From Nitratiruptor sp. (GTDB lineage: Bacteria > Campylobacterota > Campylobacteria > Campylobacterales > Nitratiruptoraceae), in NCBI GenBank assembly GCA_015494505.1, contig WGBB01000063.1:1-14413 (forward strand): a stretch of 14,413 nt of DNA, read 5' to 3'. The notes under the pieces are model-generated. The model ran no database searches. It was not told the origin of the DNA and saw nothing but the letters and a program-made list of their open reading frames with translations. Positions 6,960 through 12,900 of this stretch are shown here, piece by piece (the stretch's first letter is position 1; each line of letters starts with the position of its first letter). Both the position numbers and the translations under genes were made by a program.

Positions 6960-8570
6960 ATGAGAGGAAGAAAACTGATTGCGACAGCATTGCTCGCAGG
7001 AATGGTCTCATCACCTATGGTCATGGCTGAGGTACTCAGCGACAAAGACCTAGGAAGTGTCAGTGCCCAAGGTTTCCAAGTTGCAGTACAGACTGCCGGA
7101 GCTCACGAACAAAACATCAACAACGACTCAGTCCAACTCAATGACAATGCGCAAGCCGCTGCGGCAGGAATGGCAGTGACCAACACGGCTGCTAGTGCTG
7201 CAAACGTAGCGCAAAACGTAGTCGGCGTCTCAGGCGGATACGATAGAGACGCTATCTATCAAAGAAACGACCAAACTGCTACCAACATAGAAAGAAGCGA
7301 ACAAGAAGGTCGTCAACTTGATGTTGATTACACACTGTTCTCTCTTGGTATGCTAGCTGATGTGCAAAATCTCAACAACGGCTCTACGCAGCTCAACGGC
7401 AATGCTCAAGAAGGTATCGTGGGTATGGCAGTAACGAATGCTGCTAGTAGTGCTGCAAACGTAGCACAAAACGTCGTGGGTCTTTCAAATAGTTCAGCAT
7501 TCGGTCTGCATGACGATGTACGTCAAGCTAATGTGCAAGTGGCTCAAAACCAAAATGTCAATGGACAGTTTGCCGAGCAAGTGGATGTAGACGGCAACGG
7601 CCTGAGTGTTGCTGTCGATATGGATAGACAAAACATCAACAACGGCTCTGCACAGCTCAACGACCAAGCACAAGCTGCTGCACGCGTGATGGCGTTGACA
7701 AACAGTGCTAGCAGTGCGAGCAACACCGCACAAAACATTATAGGAATCGGAGCAAGCAGATATGACGAAGTATCACAAGTCAACGACCAATACGCTGAAA
7801 ACGTGCGCATCAACGGTCAGCTCAGCGGTCAAGGTGAAGCGGATGTGCAAGTGCTCGCTCTGAGTGTCGATTATGACAAACAAAGCATCAACAACGGCTC
7901 TACGCAACTCAACGAAAATGCACAGTTCAATGTTATAGGTATGGTGGTATCAAATCTTGCAAGCAGCGCAGCGAACACGGCTCAAAACGTTGCGGGCATC
8001 ATAGGAGGCTCAACCGGAGGGTTGGCTAACGATATCACCCAAAGAAACAATCAAGTAGCTCTCAACGCTCCTATCAACGGACAAGGTGGCGTACAAGTCG
8101 ATCTTGATGTCGATGTGCTAGGCGGTAGCATCGATATCGACGAACAAAACCTCAACAACGGCTCTGTACAACTCAACGACGATGCACAAGCAGCAGCTGC
8201 TGCGATGGTGCTTACAAACAGTGCCTCTAGCGCTCTGAACGTAGGACAAAACATCGTCGGTATCGTCGATTCTCATGGAGACGACGTACGTCAAGTCAAC
8301 AATCAATATGCCGAAGATGTGAGCATCAACGCTCAAGATGCGCTCCAACTCAATGTTGATACAGGTCTCATCGACCTCAACTACGGTGAAGCCCATGCAA
8401 ACAACGGCTCTGTGCAACTCAACGACAACGCACAAGCTGCTGCTGTCGGTATGGTGCTCACCAACACGGCAGGCTCTGCAGTGAATGTGGGACAAAACAT
8501 CGTAGGCATGGCAAACGGCTATAGCGGCACCATCACACAAACCAACATTCAATCTGCAGTTAATTACTAA
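6960..8570 (+). CDS. Secreted Asn/Gln-rich repeat protein, putative amyloid fibre subunit 1
   Basis: 536-aa exported protein. The Sec signal peptide (1-23, ending VMA) is followed by the leader-like motif VLSDKDLGSVSAQGF (25-39). Then come six repeats beginning near 51, 136, 224, 308, 396 and 478 (period 82-88; the last is cut short). Each repeat has part A, QNINNGSxQLNxxAQ then VTNxAxSAxNVxQNVVG, and part B, a Q/N ladder of the form VxQxNxQxAxNxxxNxQ. No Cys or Trp is seen, and few aromatics. The links between repeats are Asp-rich with alternating hydrophobics (for example DLDVDVLGGSIDID), so the mature chain is very acidic. The repeat style, with a C39 peptidase and FapF-like barrel downstream, suggests a FapC-like functional amyloid. 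Direct homology to FapC cannot be shown by eye; another beta-solenoid surface protein is the main alternative. The start has AAGGAGG 5 nt upstream. Confidence 0.85.
   Translation: MRGRKLIATALLAGMVSSPMVMAEVLSDKDLGSVSAQGFQVAVQTAGAHEQNINNDSVQLNDNAQAAAAGMAVTNTAASAANVAQNVVGVSGGYDRDAIYQRNDQTATNIERSEQEGRQLDVDYTLFSLGMLADVQNLNNGSTQLNGNAQEGIVGMAVTNAASSAANVAQNVVGLSNSSAFGLHDDVRQANVQVAQNQNVNGQFAEQVDVDGNGLSVAVDMDRQNINNGSAQLNDQAQAAARVMALTNSASSASNTAQNIIGIGASRYDEVSQVNDQYAENVRINGQLSGQGEADVQVLALSVDYDKQSINNGSTQLNENAQFNVIGMVVSNLASSAANTAQNVAGIIGGSTGGLANDITQRNNQVALNAPINGQGGVQVDLDVDVLGGSIDIDEQNLNNGSVQLNDDAQAAAAAMVLTNSASSALNVGQNIVGIVDSHGDDVRQVNNQYAEDVSINAQDALQLNVDTGLIDLNYGEAHANNGSVQLNDNAQAAAVGMVLTNTAGSAVNVGQNIVGMANGYSGTITQTNIQSAVNY
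7110..8567 (+). repeat. Six in-frame coding repeats in fibre subunit 1
   Basis: Units begin near 7110, 7365, 7629, 7881, 8145 and 8391 (periods of 255, 264, 252, 264 and 246 bases). The most conserved DNA encodes NNGS-x-QLN, SSAxNVxQN and the following VVG or IVG. The final unit is about 59 codons and stops after the Q/N ladder. Linker regions vary in sequence and length, while the core motif keeps its spacing. Confidence 0.85.
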
Positions 8571-8575
8571 TCACG

Positions 8576-8598
8576 AGCCGAGGAAGCTCTCCTCGGCT
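8576..8598 (+). other. Intercistronic hairpin after fibre subunit 1
   Basis: AGCCGAGGA (8576-8584) pairs perfectly with TCCTCGGCT (8590-8598) around a 5-base loop, starting 5 bases after the stop codon. Only three T's follow (8598-8600), so it is at best a weak terminator. The Shine-Dalgarno of the next gene lies 6 bases further on. It may act as an attenuator or protect the upstream message from 3' exonucleases. Confidence 0.7.
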
Positions 8599-8615
8599 TT
8601 GTCAAGGAGGACATG

Positions 8616-9002
8616 ATGAAAAAACTACTCACCTCCGTCCTAACTGCAGCGCTGCTTGGAGTTGGTGCGATGGCCGGACAGATTCAGATGGTCAATGATA
8701 GTGAGCTCGAATCGGTAAGCGCACAAGGGTTCTTTTTGAACTTTCAAACGATCGATACCGTGTTGCAAGGTACGAACGGTGGATACACACCACAAAGTAT
8801 GGTGCAGCTGAACCCAAGACAGCTGAGCATGGTGGATTCGCTCTTTGTGAGCGGTAATGCACAGCAAAACGCTTTCGTACCTGTCAATGCGGCGAACTCG
8901 GCGGTCAACGTGCCCATCAACATCGTGATTGTTATGAATTCGCAACTGAGCGGCGGCATAAACATCAACAACATGCTCAACGCTGCGGTAACTAACCCGT
9001 AA
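8616..9002 (+). CDS. Small secreted single-repeat protein, putative minor/nucleator fibre subunit
   Basis: 128-aa exported protein. The signal peptide is residues 1-20 (ending AMA). The motif VNDSELESVSAQGF (26-39) puts SAQG at residues 35-38, exactly as in both large repeat proteins. Residues 81-104 contain one degenerate copy of their repeat: NAQ, then NxAxSAxNVxxNIV, with the expected Gln replaced by Ile (I101). The rest is rich in Gln, Asn and Ser; the C-terminus is GGININNMLNAAVTNP. An in-frame ATG also lies at 8613, but AAGGAGG (8604-8610) then sits only 2 bases away. With 8616 the gap is 5, as for the two large genes. It lies between the two large fibre genes, which suggests a minor, capping or nucleating subunit (compare CsgB or FapB). 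That role is inferred. No named family is recognised. Confidence 0.85.
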   Translation: MKKLLTSVLTAALLGVGAMAGQIQMVNDSELESVSAQGFFLNFQTIDTVLQGTNGGYTPQSMVQLNPRQLSMVDSLFVSGNAQQNAFVPVNAANSAVNVPINIVIVMNSQLSGGININNMLNAAVTNP

Positions 9003-9021
9003 GCACGAGGACTCCTCGTGC
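9003..9021 (+). other. Intercistronic hairpin after the single-repeat gene
   Basis: GCACGAGG (9003-9010) pairs with CCTCGTGC (9014-9021) around a 3-base loop, directly after the TAA stop. No T run follows. The sequence differs from the other two hairpins of this cluster, but the position is the same, 13 bases before the next AAGGAGG. Confidence 0.7.
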
Positions 9022-9045
9022 ATCAACCCTAACAAGGAGGAAACA

Positions 9046-10626
9046 ATGAGAGGCAGAAAACTGATAGCCGGAGCTTTGCTTGCTGGTATGATATCTTCAC
9101 CCATGGTCATGGCAGAGGTGCTTAGTGACAAAGACCTTGGTAGCGTCAGCGCCCAAGGCTTCCAAGTAGCCCAACAGTACCAAGGTGCCCACGAAGCCAA
9201 TATCAACAACGACTCTGTACAGCTCAACGATATGTCGCAAACCAATGCGCAAGGTCTTGCAGTAACCAATAGTGCAGGAAGTGCTGCAAACGTAGGTCAA
9301 AATGTAGTCGGTCTCACAGGTGGCTCAGGACAAGGCCCTGTAGCACAGTCCAATAGACAAGATGCACAAAGTTATGAGGCTAGTACACAGCAAGGTGCGC
9401 AAGCCGACAGAGACCATCGCTACGCCGGTACGCTACGCGATGTGCAAAACATCAACAACGCCTCTGCACAGCTCAATCACAACTCTCAAGAGTACGTAAC
9501 CGGCATGGCTGTGACCAACGCAGCAAGCAGCGCGGATAACGTGGGACAAAATGTCGTTGGTGTGACAAATACGCTTGCAGCTACTATCGCACAATCCAAC
9601 GTCCAAGCTGCATTGCAAAGAAGCAATAATATGCAGCTTGGTGAACAAGAAGATGTGGATATCTACTTCCGCCATGGACGTGACAAAGATCGTCAAAACG
9701 TCAACAACGCCTCTACGCAACTTAATAACAAAGCCCAAAGAAGAGCCGAAGGTCTGGCGATTACAAATACTGCAGCGAGTGCCGCAAACGTAGGACAAAA
9801 CATTGCCGGTAGCGACACCAGCACAGTGGGCAACATCGCACAAAGAAACGATCAGTACGCGAACAACGCAGGTATGAATCGTCAATTCGGCGGGCAAGTG
9901 GATGTCGTCCTTCAAGCACGCCAAGCAAATCGTGACAAAGAGGTGCAAAGCGTCAACAACGCATCAACGCAGCTCAACGACAAAGCACAAAAAAATGCGC
10001 GTGGCCTAGCGATTACGAACACTGCGGCGAGTGCCGCAAACGTCGGGCAAAATATTGCCGGTCTCACAGATAGTACGACAGGCAGCGTAGGCAATATTGC
10101 ACAAAGCAATGCGCAAGTAGCCGAAAACAGCAGCTACAACGTAGTGCGCAATGCCCAATTGGATAGCGATAACGGCCGACGCAATGTCGACCTCGATAGA
10201 CAAAATGCGAACAACGGCTCTACGCAGCTCAACAATAAAGCCCAAAGAGCCGTACGAGGCTTGGCTGTAACAAATGCAGCGAGCAGTGCGGTCAACGTGG
10301 CACAAAACGTTGTGGGCATAGAAGATAGTGATGGAGCGAACGTACGTCAAGCCAACGATCAATACGCACTTGATAGCAGTCGCAATACACAAGCTGCAAA
10401 TCAAGCTCACAACGATAGAGGACCAAGAGATGTCCATGCCGGCGAAGTCCATGCCAACAACGGCTCTGCACAGCTCAATGACCAAGCCCAAGAAAACGCT
10501 CGTGGTCTGGCTCTGTCCAACAGTGCCGCATCAGCTTTGAGCGTGGGACAAAATATCCTCGGCATGAGCAACGGTTACACAGGTACTATCGTGCAAAGCA
10601 ACCTGCAAATGTCTATCAATCAATAA
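9046..10626 (+). CDS. Secreted Asn/Gln-rich repeat protein, putative amyloid fibre subunit 2
   Basis: 526-aa paralogue of the protein at 6960-8570. Residues 1-41 (signal peptide to SVSAQGFQVA) differ at only two places, yet the DNA differs at many synonymous sites, so the duplication is old and this region is under strong constraint. Six repeats begin near residues 51, 134, 217, 301, 386 and 468 (period 82-85), each with NNxSxQLN, NxAxSAxNVxQN and a Q/N ladder. Repeats 3 and 4 share an identical 19-residue stretch (237-255 and 321-339). Linkers are rich in Arg, Lys, Asp and His (for example FRHGRDKDR) instead of acidic, so the protein is much closer to neutral than subunit 1. No Cys or Trp is seen. 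AAGGAGG lies 5 nt before the ATG. It is presumably a second major fibre component that co-assembles with subunit 1; this is inference. Confidence 0.85.
   Translation: MRGRKLIAGALLAGMISSPMVMAEVLSDKDLGSVSAQGFQVAQQYQGAHEANINNDSVQLNDMSQTNAQGLAVTNSAGSAANVGQNVVGLTGGSGQGPVAQSNRQDAQSYEASTQQGAQADRDHRYAGTLRDVQNINNASAQLNHNSQEYVTGMAVTNAASSADNVGQNVVGVTNTLAATIAQSNVQAALQRSNNMQLGEQEDVDIYFRHGRDKDRQNVNNASTQLNNKAQRRAEGLAITNTAASAANVGQNIAGSDTSTVGNIAQRNDQYANNAGMNRQFGGQVDVVLQARQANRDKEVQSVNNASTQLNDKAQKNARGLAITNTAASAANVGQNIAGLTDSTTGSVGNIAQSNAQVAENSSYNVVRNAQLDSDNGRRNVDLDRQNANNGSTQLNNKAQRAVRGLAVTNAASSAVNVAQNVVGIEDSDGANVRQANDQYALDSSRNTQAANQAHNDRGPRDVHAGEVHANNGSAQLNDQAQENARGLALSNSAASALSVGQNILGMSNGYTGTIVQSNLQMSINQ
9196..10623 (+). 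repeat. Six in-frame coding repeats in fibre subunit 2
   Basis: Units begin near 9196, 9445, 9694, 9946, 10201 and 10447 (periods of 249, 249, 252, 255 and 246 bases). Period and number match subunit 1, and the last unit again ends after the Q/N ladder. Repeats 3 and 4 are the most alike; in their shared core the DNA differences are all silent. Confidence 0.85.
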
Positions 10627-10629
10627 CAT

Positions 10630-10653
10630 CTTGGAGGGCTTTTGCTCTCCAAG
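10630..10653 (+). other. Intercistronic hairpin after fibre subunit 2
   Basis: CTTGGAGGGC (10630-10639) pairs with GCTCTCCAAG (10644-10653), 10 bp with one G-U, around a TTTT loop, three bases after the stop codon. No T run follows. The next gene's Shine-Dalgarno (GAAAAGG, 10657-10663) comes 3 bases later, so the hairpin could also modulate its access. Confidence 0.7.
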
Positions 10654-10670
10654 CACGAAAAGGATGCCCC

Positions 10671-11003
10671 ATGAAAACATTTATGAAAATCTTGCTCATC
10701 GCTCTCATCGCTAGCACGGCGAGCTACGCTAAGAGCAAAAGATTTGTCGTCTCTTTCGGTGACGGTGGCTATAGCAGATATACTGTAAAGGACAATATCT
10801 GTTATGGCTATCTCATTCAGCCCAAAGAGAAGAAGCTGCTCATGCGCGCTATCAATAGAGCCATGAACCTCTCTATCGCAAAAGCCAAAGAGAGCTACGC
10901 AAAAAAGGCAAGCGGCTTTATCAATATCCGATTTAAGATGGTAAATGTAGGAAATAATGCCGTCATTTATCAAGTCTGCGGCGATATCGTAAAAGGGCGA
11001 TGA
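10671..11003 (+). CDS. Small periplasmic protein of unknown function
   Basis: 110-aa protein with a clear signal peptide (1-20, cut after ASYA) and a basic, compact mature domain of about 90 residues. Two cysteines are present, in NICYGY and YQVCGD, which could form a disulphide in the periplasm. The C-terminal half has a helix rich in Ala and Lys (about 60-82) followed by strand-like segments INIRFKMVNV and NAVIYQVCGDIV. This layout loosely recalls YbjQ-type folds, a weak guess. No confident family. It lacks the SVSAQGF motif and the repeat, so it is not an obvious fibre subunit. Between the fibre genes and the C39 peptidase, a chaperone or assembly-factor role (as for FapA in Pseudomonas) is possible but not shown by similarity. 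GAAAAGG lies 7 nt before the ATG. Confidence 0.8.
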   Translation: MKTFMKILLIALIASTASYAKSKRFVVSFGDGGYSRYTVKDNICYGYLIQPKEKKLLMRAINRAMNLSIAKAKESYAKKASGFINIRFKMVNVGNNAVIYQVCGDIVKGR

Positions 11004-11014
11004 AAGGGGACTTT

Positions 11015-11725
11015 ATGAAAAGAGCAGTCGTGTTCGCTCTTGCGCTTGTTACCGTAGTTTTAACAAGTGTTTTGGCGCAAGAGAATAAAAAGGCCACCGT
11101 CCCCATCTATATCAACACAGGTTTTGGGAGTGTGATGATTCGTCCCAAAGTCCGCTCTCAGCTTGATATCAAATCGCGCAACGTAGTACGCCAAAGATTC
11201 GACTTTAGCTGCGGTTCGGCTACGACCGCGACACTCTTTAACTATTATTTAGGCGAGCCCATCAGCGAAAAAGAAGCTATTCAGGGATTGTTCAAATACG
11301 GCAATAAGCGTAATATCATCAAAAACCGCGGTTTTTCCCTGCTCGATATAAAAAAGTTCGCAGCCGCTAAGGGATACAAAGTCTATGGCTACAAAACGGA
11401 CCTTGAAGGGCTCGTGGAACTGGGCAAACCGGCCATTGTAGCGATAACACTAGGAAAGTATAAGCACTTTGTCATTTTTCGGGGGGTCTATAAAGGTCGA
11501 GTCTTCTTGGCAGATCCGGCATTGGGCAATACCATCATTTCCATTAAAGAATTTAATAAGATTTGGTTTCGTAACATTGCACTTATCGTCGCACCGAAAT
11601 CCCCAAAAATAGATAACAGACTCAAAATCACAAAAAAAGATGAGATTATGATAGATTCTGAAACTCTTCGCACGCTTCTACTTCAACAGCAACTCCAGAT
11701 GTTCCGTAATCCAAAAGAGTTTTAA
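11015..11725 (+). CDS. Periplasmic C39-family cysteine peptidase, FapD-like
   Basis: 236-aa exported peptidase. The signal peptide (about 1-21, ending VLA) is followed by a single C39 domain. Catalytic residues from this start: oxyanion Gln60 and nucleophile Cys66 in RQRFDFSCGSA, His151 in YKHFVIF, and Asp167 in FLADPALG. No ABC or membrane domains are present, unlike bacteriocin exporters, so it should work as a free periplasmic enzyme, as FapD does in the Pseudomonas Fap system. A short tail (after about 195) is Lys/Gln-rich. The ATG at 11015 is chosen because AAAGGGG (11003-11009) lies 5 nt upstream. An in-frame ATG at 11000 would add five residues and overlap the previous gene. Likely substrates are the leaders ending SAQG of the three fibre proteins; this is a prediction from the match of motif and family. 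Confidence 0.88.
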   Translation: MKRAVVFALALVTVVLTSVLAQENKKATVPIYINTGFGSVMIRPKVRSQLDIKSRNVVRQRFDFSCGSATTATLFNYYLGEPISEKEAIQGLFKYGNKRNIIKNRGFSLLDIKKFAAAKGYKVYGYKTDLEGLVELGKPAIVAITLGKYKHFVIFRGVYKGRVFLADPALGNTIISIKEFNKIWFRNIALIVAPKSPKIDNRLKITKKDEIMIDSETLRTLLLQQQLQMFRNPKEF

Positions 11726-11739
11726 TTTAAGAAATAAAC

Positions 11740-11766
11740 AAAAAAGTTTAAGTTACAATATAAAAA
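11740..11766 (+). promoter_or_regulatory. Possible internal promoter before the beta-barrel gene
   Basis: The 62-base gap after the peptidase gene is strongly AT-rich and contains TACAAT (11754-11759) overlapping TATAAA (11759-11764), either of which could be a -10 box. No -35 box or hairpin is seen. It might supply extra barrel protein independently of the cluster promoter. Confidence 0.3.
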
Positions 11767-11787
11767 GTCCTACATAAGGGAGGAGAT

Positions 11788-12876
11788 ATGATTACCCGGA
11801 AAATAGCAACGATTGCGCTCTCGTCGATATTATTGGCAGGAAGTATGCCCGCGGGCGAGCCCACGAATAAGCAGCTTGAGAAAGCGTTACGACAAGAATC
11901 CCAACCAAAAGAGGTATTGAGTCAATTTCAAAGAGATTATATATTGCTCAAACGTGGACAAAGAGAGTTTGAAAACGATTTTGCGTGGACATATAACTCT
12001 GCAAACCAGATTTTCCTCAATAGCTTTGCTATTCTCGACCCTGTTTTTTTGACGCTAGGCCAATTTGGTGTCGAACATATTAGACGCCATATCTTCACAG
12101 ACACGATTACGTTGCGTTACGGGATATTAGACAATCTCCAAGCGCAAGTTTCCGTACCCGTCATATTTCGATATGACAGATATTCGAAAATAGGGACAAA
12201 CGGGGGAGAAGGGCAGCAAGTAGAAACAACCAAAAGCAAATTTGGTCTCGGTGACATATCTATAGGGCTCAGTTATCAGCCAATTCGGGAGACGGATACA
12301 AGACCAGCCATCGTAACGAGTCTCAGCTACAAGTTTAAAAACGCCAAAAGTCCATTCGAAATCGATGTGGATGAAAACGGACAGATGAAAGATCTCCCTT
12401 TGGGAAGCGGTTATCAATCTATCAAACTCGGTGTCAACTTCGCCAAAACTATCGATCCGGTGGTTGTCTTTGGTGGAATTTCTTATGCGTACAACATGGA
12501 AGAGACAGTTAATAAAAAGTATAGAGTAAAAGATAGAGATGGAAATACGCATGTCTACGGTTTGAAAAAAGTTGAACCGGGGGATACTATTTCAATAGTA
12601 ATGGGCTTTTCGTATGCAGTTTCGTATAACTTCTCACTCGGTTTCCAATTCCAGGATGATTTTACGCTTTCTACGGATGTATGGAAATATGAGGGATCAG
12701 AAAGTAATACAAAAAAAGAGCAAGTTCCCAACACTAACCTCAACTCCGGTATCTTCAAACTCACTGCAGGTTGGGCGATTTCGGACAAGAGCTCTTTGAA
12801 TTTCACCTTAGGTATGGGTCTGACATCCGATGCGCCTGATTTTGTCTTCGAGGTGCGCTATCCTGTGCGATTCTAA
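11788..12876 (+). CDS. FapF-like outer-membrane beta-barrel transporter
   Basis: 362-aa outer-membrane protein. The signal peptide is about residues 1-21. A charged helical stretch follows (NKQLEKALRQES... to about residue 52), comparable to the coiled coil preceding the barrel in FapF. From about residue 55 come alternating-residue beta strands. Landmarks shared with FapF-type transporters, as remembered from the family: SLSYKFKNAKSPFEID, LPLGSGYQS, VVFGGISYAYNM, VEPGDTISIVMGFSYAV, LNFTLGMGLTSDAPDF. The chain ends on Phe, typical of BAM substrates. It probably secretes the fibre subunits. GGGAGG lies 4 nt before the ATG. It is the last gene of the cluster; the gene beyond is convergent. A generic MetA-pathway-type porin annotation is the main alternative, but its place next to a C39 peptidase and repeat proteins favours FapF. 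Confidence 0.85.
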   Translation: MITRKIATIALSSILLAGSMPAGEPTNKQLEKALRQESQPKEVLSQFQRDYILLKRGQREFENDFAWTYNSANQIFLNSFAILDPVFLTLGQFGVEHIRRHIFTDTITLRYGILDNLQAQVSVPVIFRYDRYSKIGTNGGEGQQVETTKSKFGLGDISIGLSYQPIRETDTRPAIVTSLSYKFKNAKSPFEIDVDENGQMKDLPLGSGYQSIKLGVNFAKTIDPVVVFGGISYAYNMEETVNKKYRVKDRDGNTHVYGLKKVEPGDTISIVMGFSYAVSYNFSLGFQFQDDFTLSTDVWKYEGSESNTKKEQVPNTNLNSGIFKLTAGWAISDKSSLNFTLGMGLTSDAPDFVFEVRYPVRF

Positions 12877-12880
12877 CGAT

Positions 12881-12897
12881 TCGCCCTTTTGGGGCGA
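12881..12897. terminator. Short hairpin between convergent genes, possible weak terminator
   Basis: TCGCCC (12881-12886) pairs with GGGCGA (12892-12897) around TTTTG, in the 24-base gap between the convergent barrel gene and HerA-like gene. No T run follows on either strand, so termination efficiency is doubtful. Confidence 0.4.
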
Positions 12898-12900
12898 TGG

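Noticed and set aside
8118..8552. Antisense open frames across the repeat genes
   Set aside because: They arise from the codon bias of the repeats (Asn, Gln, Ala codons read backwards) and have no ribosome-binding sites.
7110..10623. Tandem DNA repeats as CRISPR array or satellite
   Set aside because: The repeats are about 250 bases, diverged at silent sites, in frame and bear conserved protein motifs; there are no short identical repeats with unique spacers.
6960..10626. Curli (CsgA) subunits
   Set aside because: The repeat is about 84 residues instead of about 22, and no CsgG, CsgE or CsgF-like gene is nearby; the machinery matches FapD and FapF better.
8576..10653. Standard Rho-independent terminators after each fibre gene
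   Set aside because: None has a U tract of usual length and strong Shine-Dalgarno sites follow at once; they are listed as hairpins of unknown function instead.
11015..11725. Bacteriocin ABC exporter fragment
   Set aside because: The C39 domain has its own signal peptide and complete length, with no transmembrane or ATP-binding domain lost downstream.
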